Assembly: GCA_963556145.1 (NCBI GenBank)
Contig: OY744463.1
Location: 6,634,001-6,698,000 of the forward strand
DNA: 64,000 nucleotides
From: Hygrocybe punicea
Lineage: Eukaryota > Basidiomycota > Agaricomycetes > Agaricales > Hygrophoraceae
Reading direction: 5' to 3'
Below are positions 10,892 through 23,797 of the stretch, in pieces; position 1 is the stretch's first letter; every line of letters starts with the position of its first letter. A program made the position numbers and the translations under genes. The notes under the pieces are model-generated. The model saw only the letters and a list, made by a program, of their open reading frames with translations. It did not search any database and was not told where the DNA came from.

Positions 10892-13800
10892 TCAATCCAA
10901 GTCTTCTTCAATATCTCCCAGTGTCGCGACATCCAAGCCGAGTTTCTCAGCAGCAAAGAATCTGGTGTTATCATGAGGGAATGGAACCATCGCTACAGCA
11001 GAATGGATTTCTGTCACGGGTATCACTTGGAATCCATCGGCACCACGATATTGGCAGCACCAGAGTACGTTGTAGGTATTTCATAGCAGGTCCAAGTCGG
11101 GTGGGGGATAAGTTGAAACAAGTGCTAAAGTCTTGATTTCGTCACGAATGTCAACTTGGAAGAAGTATTGTACCTCTCCATAATGCAACATATCGTCTAG
11201 CAAGAACTAAGTCCATGGAAATGTCAGTAGAATAACATGGACGCATAAGAAGGACGTACCCGGATGTTCCGTGACATACGCACATTCTCAAGAAGCTTCC
11301 GTTTCTCATTCCAGGCAGACCGTACAATTTGTCCTGTGGGAAGTCGAAGGCGGGCCCATCGGAATAGCCTGGGATTCCATCCCTCTACATCCTGTCCTGT
11401 TTGCTCATGCATATATGCACGAACAGCTGCAGCTGCAGGTCCCTGCAACGTTTTCATGTGCTCATCTTTTGCACGTAGAAGTACATAGCCGTTGCTGAGA
11501 TCTTCTGAGCTGCGGGGGTTCTTTTCTTTTTTTTGGAGTGCCGGTATCATGGCTTTGAGGGCGTTAACTTGAGCACGGCGAAGTCCACATTGGGCCAAGT
11601 TGGAGTATGGCTTTGACAGTTGCTTCATTTCTTCTGTAAGGTTTCCTATCGTCCTTTCCATCATCCACTGCGTGTGGTAACAACCGGGTCCGAGCCGCGG
11701 TACTTGGGGTGCAAGATGGAGCAGTGCATGCACAGCAGGTCGGCAGAAGTGAATCCGTTCAGGTTTGCGTTGGTAATATAGTTCTTCGAACTCTTGCACA
11801 AATTGGATCATAAGTGCATGCGCCCGTTGAAGTTCTTCACGTGTGATCATACGTTGATGAAGGATTCGAAGACCAGACACGAGCTTGCAAAAGTTCTGGT
11901 AGTAGCGGTTAGGAAGTATGCCATAAAGTAAACCTGGCCCGAGAACGAAGATGTACATGAGAAATTCCCAAGCTTTGTATCCACTGGAAATTTTCTCAGA
12001 GGGGTTGCGGGGAGGGACGTCAAAGGATCCGGGCAAGTATGGTATTGATTCGGCAATGGTTGCTCCATGATGTGTCCATGTATCATCTTGTAAGACGGCC
12101 CAATCCCACGTTAACTTGTCATCCGGTGCTTTGCAAGCTATAGTTCCACGCCAAAGTGAGAGGAGGAGGTCGGTGATGTTCAATGCGATGAGGTGCATAA
12201 GGTCAGCGGGAAAACACAAGGGAGGGTTTATCATGCGGTATAATGGGAGTCCACTGAAGATACTTGGCTTGACAATGCCAGTCTCCTTGCGGCGTGCGAT
12301 AAATTGAGCCATATTTGCAGAGGTGATGAGGTAGTTGACGTTGCGAAGGTATTCATCTGGCGGTCGCATGGGCATCTGATGGAAATTGTAGTCGTCGTGG
12401 TCGCTACCTTCGAGGATATAGTTACTGGGTTTGAGATGAGCTGGATAATATGTGTTATCACTTTCTAACCGACGTCCCTTGATGGGGCAATAGATCCTGC
12501 AGGAGTTGTAGCCCTGGTGGCCAGTCAGCCCACTCATGTGAGAGGCGCCAGGGCCATCAGCTGCACCAAACACAAAATACGGATGGGAGACGTGAACCGC
12601 CCCATCGTGTGCATCCCATACGCAGAAACCTTCTTGCTGGAGGGCAGAAAGATGGTGAAGGGTGGGGAAAAGAAATGAGTCGAAGTTTTTCGGTGCATTG
12701 GGACCTGGAATGAATCCTCTGGGTTTGACAACATCCATTTTGTACCTGCCATCGGGAGCTAAGTCGAGTATGGCCCAAATGTGGATCCAACAGTCTGACG
12801 TCTTTTTCTCAAATATTTGTGTGCCATCAATCGAGAAGAGGAGCGTGGTGTCATGGTCACCAATGCGGCCCTCACAGAAAGCATCGAGATATTCGGAACC
12901 GGAAAGAAAATCTTCGTAAGTATCAAGTTGTTGGGTAATGGGGTCTAGATGAGCTAAAATTTCACGTGTGCGGGTTGCTCGATATCGCATAGCTTCTGCG
13001 GTTTCAGGACTGCGCCACAGAGCTTGCACCTGGGGGCCAAGGGGAATTGTGAGGAAGGCTTTGACAGGTTGGCGGATCTCGCCATTACTGGCCTCGTACT
13101 GGATAGGATCATACTGCAGCGTTCCACACATGGGACAATGGGTCAAGTCCGCCAGAGGGCCTGTGAAGCCTACACACGAATTCTTGCACATATCATGGAA
13201 TAGTGGTACAACTCCGGTCAACTCGCGAATCTTGCGTTTGATGCGATTGAGGGAAAGGAAATCACAATCGGGAAAATGTTCCGAAATGGCATCACCAACT
13301 TCGGTGTAAACGTCTTCAGACCCTTTCGTGGTAGCTAAAAATATTTTGATTGCAAGGGTGAGGTCGGGGTCATCAACGTCAGGCAGGCCTTCAACAGGAT
13401 TGCGCAGCCAATGAATGGTGTCAGGGTCAAGCCCACCATTATCAAGCGTAGCGGAACGAACTAAAGCAATGTACGCAAGCGTGAGATTGATGTTGTCAAG
13501 GGGGGCTTGGTTGAATTCGTGCTCTGGTGGGGGATCTGGCAGGTGACCTTCGGCTGGAATGCCATCAGGATCTGCATCCGGAACGCCATCGGGTTCTGCA
13601 TTCTGAATGGCGTCAAGATCCCAAAGACTTCTGGGATCAACCGCTCGGTCGAGAGGGTCATTCTACAGACACGGATTCAGCACTCAGAGAGGTTTATTTG
13701 TGAGCAACATACAGTATTGTCCTCATCGTCATCAGAAACATCCATGTCAACTTGCACTTGCTGCACTGGGAGAGGGTCGGCGTAGAGGTCTTCAATTTCA

Positions 13801-14071
13801 TCATAAGGTGTGGGGGTGTCATCAGGGGCTCCCTGGCATCAAGAGTGCAATCCTGTTCATCATTGGAGACTACTTGGTCATGATCAACTGGGTCAGGAGC
13901 TAGGTGGACAGGTCCTGGGTCAAGATTGTGCTGGCGAAGGTAATTATCGAGGGCAGTGCGAATCACGGTGCGGCGGTACTGTGCGTGTGCATAAAACGTC
14001 CTTCGGGAGACTTTTTGGAGTTCTACACAGTATCGTGCACAATTGCAGAAGTATTCCCGTTCGTGAGACAT
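10892..14071 (-). pseudogene. Plavaka-type (CACTA, Tnp2 family) transposase, copy 1, lightly damaged
   Basis: The core is a 665-codon open exon (13221-11224) that opens with the family's cysteine block 'GVVPLFHDMCKNSCVGFTG' and a 'CPMCG' pair. It continues with 'TTLLFSIDGTQIFEKKTSD' (an acidic residue of the DDE-type core), 'DGPGASHMSGLTGHQG' and the C-terminal 'GPGCYHTQWMMERTIGNL' block. Upstream exons (14071-13222) hold the N-terminal 'MSHEREYFCNCARYC' cysteine motif. A last exon to 10892 adds 'GEVQYFFQVDIRDE' and 'VAMVPFPHDNTRFF'. The protein would cut and paste a CACTA-like element in the nucleus. Damage: the frame shifts by one base in a C-run near 13829, and a TGA stands in the last exon at 11081-11083. 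It is therefore probably inactive. No terminal CACTA repeats were located. Confidence 0.8.
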
Positions 14072-14547
14072 TGAAGTTGAAAATAACTTGGAAAGAAAGT
14101 ATGATAGAATGATGATGGTGGGGAGAAAGTACTTTGAAAACGGAAACTTAGAGCAAGACTTAGAGGCAAGCGGAAGCGGATTCCCTTCGTTGGCATTTTC
14201 GATCGTTTACAAATGGATATAAAAGGAATTATATTATGTAAAAATATCTCAAAATATGGACTTTTCACTGGGATTGAAGTTCTGTCACACTTTTGTTATA
14301 TGTGCTAAGGTTGAAATGTATTGGTAGAGGTTGCAGAAATATTTACCATTTCTTCTCAAACTTTCGTAGTCTGCCACGCGCACAAATAAAACCAAATTTG
14401 AAAGGGGATTGCCGCCAGTCATTGGTTTTGATGAAAAGCGCAATAATTAAAATTTTTCAAAATGGGCCAAGATCATTAAAAATGGCTGTAATAAATGCAA
14501 CCTAGCAACAATATAACTTATTGTAACAACGAGTCGGTTCTTGAGTT
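14072..14547. other. Divergent promoter region
   Basis: 476 bp between the minus-strand Plavaka gene and the plus-strand Sel1 gene. A TATAAAAGG-like stretch near 14218-14226 could serve either. No repeat, RNA gene or open frame of note is seen. Confidence 0.3.
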
Positions 14548-16321
14548 ATGGGAACGAAATCGAAAAATCGCACCGTGACGGTATTCAAGAGCAAAGCAAA
14601 ATATATGGACTCTCCAATTACGACACCTTCACTGAAATTCCAACAGACTTCCCCTCTTTCTACTCTTGCCCGACAAACATCTTCATCTCATCGTCGAGCG
14701 AGAGATTTGGAATCCCTAGCTCCCCATTCTCCATCTGCTCAAAACCAGCTGACGGCCTATGCCATCCAACAACCCCAATCTCCTTTATTACATAGCCGAT
14801 TTCGCGGTTCGACGGTGACCTCATACTCGAAAGATTACTCTTCGTATCTGGACACGAGCGAGACCACGTTGGAGGAAGGCTTGGACACGGACTACTACCA
14901 TTCTCACTATGATAGAGAGAGCATCTACTCAGATATCACCACTTTACCACCGTCTCCAGCGGTAGGATTTCGAGAATCGCTGCTGCCGTCAAATGTTCAC
15001 AACGCGAGACCTCGTTTAAACCAAATCTCCGATACCGATGAAGGATCTCCAACACTACCGACCGTGGTCATTTCATCCCCTGACACGGATAGCAGCCATA
15101 TCTTGTCCGTTCAAGGGAGAGCAGCAGTCATTGCTACCACCGCGAACTTTTCGAGGCCCGTCCGCCGACCATCACCGACATCCGACGACCAGAAGCGTCA
15201 AGTGCTTGAACGGAATTCCCGACGTTCTCTCGGGCCGCTGGCACCTTCTGAATCCCCTCATAAAAATCAAGCCATCTTCACGGCACAAAGCCAGCCGTCT
15301 GCAACTTTCAGTTCAAATAAATCAAGTTCCCCTTTGACGTCCAATCACGCTCCTTCGTCACCAGCCCACAACATCATTCCTTCCCTCTCTACGCCTTCAT
15401 CAGCGGTCTCCAGTCCTTCATCAGCGGAACCTTCACCTTACTCCGCTGTACATTCGAAGCACTCTTTTTCCCAGCTAGATAACAACAGTTCCCCACTGTC
15501 GAGAGCCACCTCTTCGTTTCCTGTGGCTGATTTTGCTCCAGGATACGACTCGGATGCGCGGCAAAATCGATCAGTCCCACATTCTCCTTTTGCGATAGCT
15601 CCTGCCCATTCGCATCAAACAGCGCAAGACTATCTTCTGCTTGGCATTCAACATCATGAAGCCGATCGTTTAAAAGATTCTGCATCGTGTTTCGAGATAA
15701 GCGCAAAACAACAAGGCGGGTGTGGAGTTGGTATGCTAATGTGGGGGCTGACGCTGAGGCATGGGTGGGGTTGCCCGAAGAATGAGAAGCAAGGATTCAA
15801 GTGGCTCCAAAAAGCTGCGGAAAGTGCGGTGAGTGATTTGGAAGGCGCGCGAGGAGGTATGGAAGCAAATGCAGTTCAGGTATGGTATTTATTCGAACTG
15901 ATGCTCAACCTGCAATGGTTTATATGGTTTATCGGATTGCAGACGGAACTTATTTTAGCAATCTATGAGGTCGGTCACTGCTTCTTCCATGGTTGGGGTG
16001 TTGCCAAGGACCGGGTGATGGCAGTGGTGTGTATACTTCAGTTTGTGTTCCGGATGTGATATTAACAGGGTCTTCTCCAGAGTTATTATACAGTGGCGGC
16101 TAGGCTAGGCGACGCGGACGCTCAGCAGAACCTTGCCTTCTGTCTCACTAACGGCAAGGGTTGTAAAAAAGATAAGAAAGAGGCTGCCAAATGGCATCGA
16201 GCAGCCGTAAGTGATTATAATGACATCCAACGCATTCATAATCTGATACGGATTCTCTCAGGTTGCGCAGGGTGCTAGTGACGTTGGCTTGGCCTGGATA
16301 TACAAGGAAAAATATCAGTAG
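14548..16321 (+). CDS. Sel1-repeat protein with long disordered N-terminus
   Basis: Four exons (14548-15879, 15943-16026, 16081-16206, 16262-16321) join in phase to about 533 residues. All three introns are GT-AG. Residues 1-355 are Ser/Pro-rich and disordered-looking. From about residue 362 ('AQDYLLLGIQHHEADRLKDS') come about four Sel1-type alpha-helical repeats, including 'GMLMWGLTLRHGWGCPKNEK', 'GHCFFHGWGVAKDRVMA' and 'NLAFCLTNGKGCKKDKKEAA'. Sel1 repeats are protein-binding scaffolds. Fungal proteins of this plan (disordered head, C-terminal Sel1) include Dsf2-like and chitin-synthase-regulator-like factors, but I cannot assign one. No stops or frameshifts, so it looks like a live host gene. 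The start is the first ATG of the long open frame. Confidence 0.85.
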
Positions 16322-16395
16322 CTCGTTAGTGTTGCTACTAGTCGTCTTTACGTAACCTTGCAATCAAACCTATCTACACGAGCCCCACTCCAGCA

Positions 16396-18444
16396 ATGGC
16401 TAATCAAGGACAAAGGACATTTATTATAGGATGTGGTTGCACTGAATTCATAAAGGTACTTGCAGCGGTTACCGCCGTCGCGACTATTGAACAAAGCAAG
16501 CTGAACTTTCCTAGCCCAGGGGATTGAGAAGCACAGAAGATGTATGACTATTGACCATGTCCATTTTGCGGGAGTAACGAAAGTGAACAAACAGATGGGC
16601 CTTGAAGCCGCGACAAAAGCGCTACTCGACGCTGGTGACTACAAGCCTTCGAGTCTCCCATCACTTTCAAATAACTCCACATTTCGCCAGGAATTACGTA
16701 TGACTTTGTCGAGACCGGTTTCGTTGGGTACTGCTACGGGGACTCTACCTGTGGTCAGGTTGGTGTTTCGACACACCAATTTGTCGCTGAAATCTGATTA
16801 CCGAAAGCTTGGTTCACTGGCGCACGGTAGAGGGCTCTCTACAATCTCGGCATGACAGGCATCCCGATCACTAACGTGAATAACAACTGCTCCACTGGTA
16901 GCACGGCCCTCTATCAAGCGAACAATCTAGTCAAGGCAGGCATCGTGAATTGTGCGCTTGCCCTTGGATTCGAGCGAATGGCTCGAGGCAGTCTTGGAAC
17001 CAACTTCAAAGGCCGACAGCCTCCTACGTCGTTGTTCGGGGTTCGCTCTTGTGAACTGGAGTCCGATCTTAGTGCTGGTGTCAATTTCGGTCCTGGAGCT
17101 GCGAGAATGTTTGGCAATGGGGCCCAAGAATACTTTGACAAGTATGGCGCTAGTATTGATCACCTTGCCCAAATTGGTATGTCCTAAAATTTTCCTGATC
17201 TTTAGCTCCCATGAGATTATTTCCTTTTGTATAGCTTTCAAAAACCACCAGCATTCCCTCAATAATCCCTACTCTCAGTTTCGCAGTGGGTGGAGTAAAG
17301 AAGAAATTCTGGAATCTTCCAAAATCACGAACCAGTTGACCAAATTCATGTGCAGCCCAACCTCTGTATATATGCCTCTCGTTTTTCTCGTCTTCTCCAG
17401 ACGCTAATCAGCTCTAACAGGACGGTGCTGCTTGCTGCATCGTTGCTTCCGAAGCGTTTGTTCACAAGCACAATCTTGAGAATCAAGCAATCGAGTTCGT
17501 GGCTCAAGCTCTAACCACCGATGGTCCATCTACATTTGAAAGCCGAAGTGCCATGGATGTCGTTGGTTACTGCATGACCAAAAATTGTGCCGATCAAGTA
17601 TTTCATCAGGCTGGTTTTGAGGAAGGGGAAGGAAGAGACTTGGTTGGAGTCATTGAACTTCACGACTGCTTTGCTGCTAACGAAGTTGGTTATTTATATA
17701 TATAAATATGTGGTTTGCTTTCACTGAATTCTCGTGTCCCTTTGACAGCTCATCACATATCCAGCACTCGGACTCTGTGCTCCCGGAGATGCTCACAGAC
17801 TAGTCGAGCAAAAAGATAATACGGTGGGCAGACTTCCATCAATTATTTATATCCTTGTGGGGTTCTTGCTGAGCCCGGTGCCGCTCCTAAGTATGGTGGC
17901 AAATACGTAATAAATCCGAGCGGCGGTCTTGAGGCCAAAGGCCATCCTTTGGGGGCGACTGGCCTAGCAATGCACTTCTACATTACCAGTGAGTATGCCT
18001 TGCAAGATTTATCTCTGTTATCTCATAGCCTTGTGCCATAACAAAGTGCAGCTTCGAGAATGTAAACATTCCAACTTAGTCGGATGATGACTTCTGTTCA
18101 TCTTCCTAATATTGCAGGGGCAGGCCCGATGCAAGTTTCAGGTCTTTTCGACATTCCTGATATACGTGGTAAGTTTGGGCTTGTTCATAACATCGGTCTC
18201 GGTGGCGCCGCTGTCGTAAGCCTTCTCCGACGACCCGAATTCTACCAATCAGGAGGAATAGATGGAAGAACTAGGTATGACGTTTTGGCCATAGAACACT
18301 GTCTGAATGGGAGGGCTCATGCACAAGAGCGGCAGATTGGGATATAATCACGCTCACGAATGTCGCCCGGTTTCAATTCAGGACGTGGATAAAGTCAAGG
18401 CGCAGAGGTCATCGCCGTATGTGCTAAAGCACGCAAAACTGTGA
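16396..18444 (+). CDS. Peroxisomal SCPx-type 3-ketoacyl-CoA thiolase
   Basis: Eleven exons join in phase to about 453 residues: 16396-16455, 16595-16634, 16691-16758, 16831-17176, 17235-17365, 17421-17684, 17749-17823, 17892-17988, 18047-18061, 18118-18274, 18336-18444. The enzyme cleaves 3-ketoacyl-CoA with CoA in peroxisomal beta-oxidation. The nucleophile is Cys in '[13 protein letters not shown]' (about residue 76). Catalytic His residues lie in '[11 protein letters not shown]' and '[11 protein letters not shown]'. The C-terminus ends in Ala-Lys-Leu, a PTS1 peroxisomal signal. There is no C-terminal SCP2 lipid-transfer domain, unlike animal SCPx. Exon 9 is only 15 nt. The exon 1-2 junction is the least certain: the model lacks a few residues usually seen before '[14 protein letters not shown]'. 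All other junctions match the family without gaps. Confidence 0.92.
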
Positions 18445-18793
18445 ACACCCACTAATGAAGGGCAACGAGATTTCGTCGGAAAACACTAATCACATACAGT
18501 CATTCACACCCGGATGAGACAACCAAATGTAGTCACTCTTCGGACAATGGTATTCTTCTCCAAATCAAGAAATGCAATGAGGCAGATTTAGCAAAATGTA
18601 TTCAATGGGAGTACTACACATTCTTAGACTGGTGACTAACCTCGTCCCAGACATTCCACGTGATTTTCGGAGGTTGCTGAAACATCTGACACCGTAAGAC
18701 AATGTCAGCGTGATGGACAGTGGTGGTCATGTGACCCAAATACTAGCATGATTGCGTTGTTGAGTGCTATGAAATATATGTGTTTTCTTCCTC
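18445..18793. other. Intergenic spacer
   Basis: About 350 bp between the thiolase stop and the DUF6589 gene. Nothing is recognised. It would hold the thiolase 3' UTR and the left part of the DUF6589 unit. Confidence 0.3.
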
Positions 18794-20179
18794 ATGCCTC
18801 TGTCCGAACCAGAGCCAGACACCTCTGGAGACTCTTTGAATGACTCTGGCTTCTTTACAAGCAGTTCCGAGACATGGGCACAGCTTCCGCAATCGCCTCT
18901 ACCAACTCAAATCTGGAACCATGATCAGCCAGGCCTGCAGCAGACCAGGGCATTACTAGAACAGTCTGGCGACACTCATGAATGTGTTCTCAGAGTCTTG
19001 CAGAAGATGGACAATGAGTGGCTTATTAATAACTTGACACTGTTTCTCTGGGCTTTGAGCTGGAATGACAACAAGCTTAAATGCAGCATGAAAGCCGTGC
19101 ATGAGAGGACAACTCTGATGCACAGCGAGGAACTAGGAAGCAGTCTTGCTAACTGGCACCAACCCTCTCGGCAGCATGACACCGGAATCCGGACAAAGGC
19201 AGCAAAGGAAGCTATGACAGGCTGGGCAATTCAAACCATCTCTGACCTGATCGACAATGAAATACAGGCACTTGAACCGACTCTCTCCCTTTCGAGGCAA
19301 GATCTATCTGAGGAATCACTTTTGGCAATTAAATGGCAAGGTCTTATTGAAGAAGTACAGTCGACTGCACCCACACTCTGGAAAATCCTCTGTAATGCCT
19401 CCCACACCCGGAAACAAGAGAAAAGGAACACAATGAAAAGTCCCGATGTGGTCTGTTCAGATTTTCGGTGCTATGACTATTGACTACACGCTATCTGTCA
19501 GACTATTCTTACCATGGTCTCGATGGCTTCCTTCTCACACTCGCATCACCACAACAATATTCCAAAACTTCTGACTGTCTATTTCAAGAGTTGTGGACTG
19601 GCTGCTAAGGCTTTCGATATGCTTAGTGCTCTCGGTATCACCATGAGTCAAAAATGGGCTTATGTGGCAATTAGGGACTTGTCTGAATGTGTCCAATGCT
19701 CCCTTCACGAAAATATTCAAAAGTATGCTTGGTATGGAACTCACGATAACCTCAATCTTCCATTCCGGGTCTATGAACAAAGGCTGAACAACCAGAGTCA
19801 CTTTGACAGTGGCACAGTGGCGGCAATCTTGATTCTTAAAGATCCTGCAGCTATCAGACCTGACACACGCTGTTTCCGAGAGCACAAAGCTGCTGTGAGC
19901 ACTCAAATCACCTTCAAAGACATCCTGAAGCTCGATCACAAGGCTGGACCCAATATCTCCCTGTGGCTAGCCTCTCATATACTCTCATTTCTCACTGGGG
20001 CACTGGCTTTTGATTTCCAGAGTTACTCGAAAAAGAATCATGCCATTTTCAAGCACCCCTTTTCACAAGATTTTGGCCCTCAGCACACCGCTTGCCAATT
20101 CATGCTCAACATGGTGCACATTGAGGAAGCTTCGTATGAGGGTGTTACAGATCGCTTCTGCAGTGGGCTCCGGCAACAA

Positions 20180-22968
20180 TCAACTTAACTAGGAGGTGGT
20201 TTCCAGAGGAGAGATCAGCAGTTTTCACTGTTGCTTATAGCTAAGACAACACTGCTAAGAAGAGGGGGTCAAGGTCTAATGTCATTGCGAGCCATGGGGA
20301 TTACCCAAAACAAGATGAGTCTGCCCCAAGAACCAGACTAAACGTAAGGAAAGGAAAAGAAGAAAAAGTCCGAACCAACAACAAGAACAGTACATATAGT
20401 GGCCGGTCTTGAGGGGAGGTAAATAGAAATGCAACCATGAAGCTACAACATGTCCAACTATACCATGTGTCCACCATGAGACAGACATGAGGTGTCCTCA
20501 TGTCGATGTTCTTGTGATCCAACTGGAGGCCCGGGTGTCATTGAAAATAGAAGAGGTCTGGATGACTCGGATGATTTGTCATTGGATCATGTGACATGCA
20601 GAATTGCCAATTCTGGGTCTACACTTGCTGTAACAGGCAAGTGCGCAGTCTGGCAAGTGCAATGCACAGTCGGGTCGAAGAGGGGTATTGTCCAGTGTGA
20701 GATTGGTGAAGGGAATGTCTTGAGGTGGTGCGGATGTAGCGGAAAGATCGGCATAAAAGAAAACAAAGGAATGTGTGGAAGGAAAACCAACTAGGATGGT
20801 GGGCTAGTCAAGGTCAGACATGCGAACAGCATCAGCTGTACTGGATGACGATGTGTGTGTCGATGATGTATCAAGGAGTGATGTCTTGTCCTGTGTGTAG
20901 AACAACGTGGTCCACCTGATGTTGGTATTTGTCCAAGAAAGGGTATTGTTGTGGGCGGTATCAAGGTTACAGATGGAAAAGGATAAATGAACGTGGGTCC
21001 AGGTTTTGAGTCATGGCATGAGTGACAAGCTGTGGGAATAAGATGTTGGGTACTATTGAAGCGATGTCATGTGAACAATAAATGATAGGGGTCGGTTCAC
21101 TGTATTGGGAAGTCGTACGGTCTGTGGTTGAAGTCTGAAGGTATGTGCTTCAGCGATGGTCGGATTGGAGGGAACAGTGAAATGTCCTGTGATCGAGGTA
21201 GTGTTGCCGAAGTCCGGTTCGGAACTGATCCGAACCCGGTTCAAACCCCGAACCGAACCCTAAGTTCAGTCCAAGTTCAGCAACTTTGGCTGAACTGAAC
21301 CACGGGTCCGGTGCGGGGTTCAGGGCCCTTCAGAAATTTCTGAACGGCTTGGAACCGGGTCCAAACCGTGAACTCATTGTAGGTAGATACTAGAATATTC
21401 AATTTTTATGTTAATTTTTTGTGTATGAACTCGCGAGAACTTGGGTCATGTGACCTTAAACATACATGCGAATGCACGTGGATTCGACTCAACCACAACA
21501 GCAACGAACAGTAACAGCAACACTGGTAAGTAGTTAGTTTATTTCATAGTTTACTGACATTTTCTTACACAAAGAAGCCCCCCACGACCCACACCCATGC
21601 CCACGCCCTCGCCCTCACCTGCCCACGCCCATGCCAAAACCACACGCCAACACCATGCCCACGCCCACACCACGCCCATGATGGGAACCAGGGACCGTAG
21701 CGAGAACGGGACACAGCGGGGAGTGGTGCGCCCACCCCCACTGCTAAGATACGTCGCCTTTTATTTTTGATTTTTCACTTATTTATCTATACTTACCCCC
21801 CACAGCTCCATGACGCCCGCGAGCGTGGACGTGGCAGCAGCCCCACGGCAACCCCAGCAGCAGTGGCAGCAGCCATGGCTGCAATGAAAACGGCAGCGGC
21901 AACAACGGCAGCAGCAATGGCAGCAGCTACGGCAGCAGCAGCTACGGCAGCAGCAGCGTCAACAGCAGCGACGGCGACAGCAGCAGCAGCAGCGACGGTG
22001 GCAACAGCAGCAGTTGCAACAATGGCGCCGGCAGCGACGCAGCACCCATGGCAGCGGGCGGTCCCCCCCTTCCTCCCCACCCTCCCAACTCCTCGCAACC
22101 CCAGGCCCACGTCAATTGACGTGGTGCTGCGGCTTGCAAGGAAATTTGAGGGTGAAGGAAGGTGGTTCGCGGTTCAAACCGCATCGGAATGCAGACCGGA
22201 TCGCATGGAACGGTTCCATGCGGTTCCGGTTCTGGTTCAGCGGGGGGGCCGAACTGAACCGAGGGTCCGGTTTTCGGTTCAGCCAACAAGGCCGAAAACT
22301 GGACCAAACCGGACTTCGGCAACACTAGATCGAGGATTGTTCAGGGTATGTATGCAGGTGAGGAATGTCGTCGGATCGTCAGGGAGGATAATGGTAGGCA
22401 CAGGGTATGAATATGGAAACCAAATATCCGAGAATGGCAATTGTCAATTACATGTCGATATATTGTCAAGGTGGAAGTCGGGTGTATCAATGGCGGAAGG
22501 GTGTCTATGCCAAAGATAGATCATGACAATGTAGAAACCGATCAGGAAGGTGATGGCAATGCTGCCAATAAAAATTACGGTAATGAGCTGTGTCGGGAGT
22601 ACAGCCATTGTGAATTGGTTTGTCATGGGATGAAGTCAACAATATGTCAGGGCGAGGGAAAAGACAATGTCGGTGACATCCATTGGCAAGGAGACTATTC
22701 GGGTACAGCAAGGTCATGTGGGATATGTCCATGGTTGGTCTGGATTGTTCTAGAAGAAGGGAAGAAAAGGGAACAAGGACAAGAATAAACAATGATGTCC
22801 AAAAGAAGACAAAAGGTAAAAGGAAACAAAAAAGGAAGGTGCGATAAAGTGGAATCGTCATGGTGGGTAATGGAGTCAGAATCAGAGTTGCGGAGTTGAA
22901 AAAGTAACAGAGGGGAACAATTGAGTCCTTAGCGAATGGTGGAAGCAACTCAAGTTTGACCCCCCTGA
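20180..22968. mobile_element. Unclassified 2.79-kb insertion in the DUF6589 gene
   Basis: GCAACAA occurs at both edges (20173-20179 and 22969-22975), and deleting the segment with one copy joins the DUF6589 frame exactly. The ends (TCAACTTAACTAGG... and ...GACCCCCCTGA) are not clear inverted repeats. The inner sequence has no recognisable protein; open frames on either strand are low complexity or hydrophobic noise. It already carried, or later received, the hAT-type element at 21199-22327. It could be a non-LTR or degenerate element. No class can be assigned. Confidence 0.65.
21199..22327. mobile_element. Non-autonomous hAT-type element A with GGTTCGG-iterated terminal repeats
   Basis: Perfect 8-bp duplication GATCGAGG (21191-21198, 22328-22335) and perfect 19-bp ends TAGTGTTGCCGAAGTCCGG. 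The terminal zones are arrays of GGTTCGGGGTTC/GAACCGAACC-like words. Inside, in order: a CATGTGACC motif (21448), an intron-like GTAAGT...ACTGACATT...AAAG segment (about 21526-21576), a hairpin box GAGTGGTGCGCCCACC (21721), a CAG/GCA-rich tract (21830-22020), and the palindrome CACGTCAATTGACGTG (22108-22123). The long Ala/Thr or Ala/Val open frames come from the trinucleotide tract. No transposase. Confidence 0.9.
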
Positions 22969-23797
22969 GCAACAAAAAAAGCTGGGAGAGGATCACCTTA
23001 TTGTCTGGGTTGGTGATCAGCTTACAGTCTCAAGACTTCATGGTCTGCAGAGGTTTCGTTCTCAAGATCTGACATTTCTCGAATGAATGTCATTTCTCCT
23101 GCCCATTGCTGGGTGATTCCACACCCTTATAGCATTTGAGAGTTCACTACATCGCCAATACTATGGTACCCATGCTGGGTTTGGCCTTATCTGCAACTTC
23201 GATCTTCTCAAGTGCAAAGGTCTTCATGCACCAAGTGTGCAATGCAACTTCCACTACAATTTTCAAGATGCCTTGTACCATATCATGGAAGCCCGTGTCC
23301 ACGATCTTTGGTGTATTGTCGGCAAGGTTGACAAACTCGAAGACCTTCGTCATCAAATGCCAGAACAACTCCACACACTTGCAAAAACAATTGTAAAGGA
23401 GGTCACATCAGACCTGGTATCCTCTGGAAAGAACCATGATGACCTGAAGCATCAGTCGATGCAATTCATTTGGGATGCACTGTTTTATATTGACCTTGAC
23501 CATGCTATACAGCATGGCGATGTTGGCAGCATGCAAGACCACTTACCTCGTCTCCTGTTTCAATTTGCTGGTGGCAGCAACAAGAACTATGTGATTGAGA
23601 TATTGGAAATCTTACAAGGGTTTCACCATGAATGGCCAGATGATGTGAAGTGAGATTCCAGCCCCCTTCTCGACTGAAACTGATGTGCTTCACAAGGGCT
23701 TTTGTTACGAAGCACTGCTGGGTGGTGAACACCACTGGCAAGCATGATGCATTCTCACCGATTGACTTACTTCAAGAGCACAACATTCATGACATTA

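Noticed and set aside
21767..22519. 250-residue Ala/Thr-rich plus-strand frame in element A
   Set aside because: It is produced by the CAG/GCA tract; frames stay open on both strands, no domain, and it lies wholly inside a non-autonomous element.
22505..22996. 163-residue hydrophobic minus-strand frame inside insertion X
   Set aside because: No conserved motif, spans the right border of the insertion, and composition mirrors the purine-rich plus strand.
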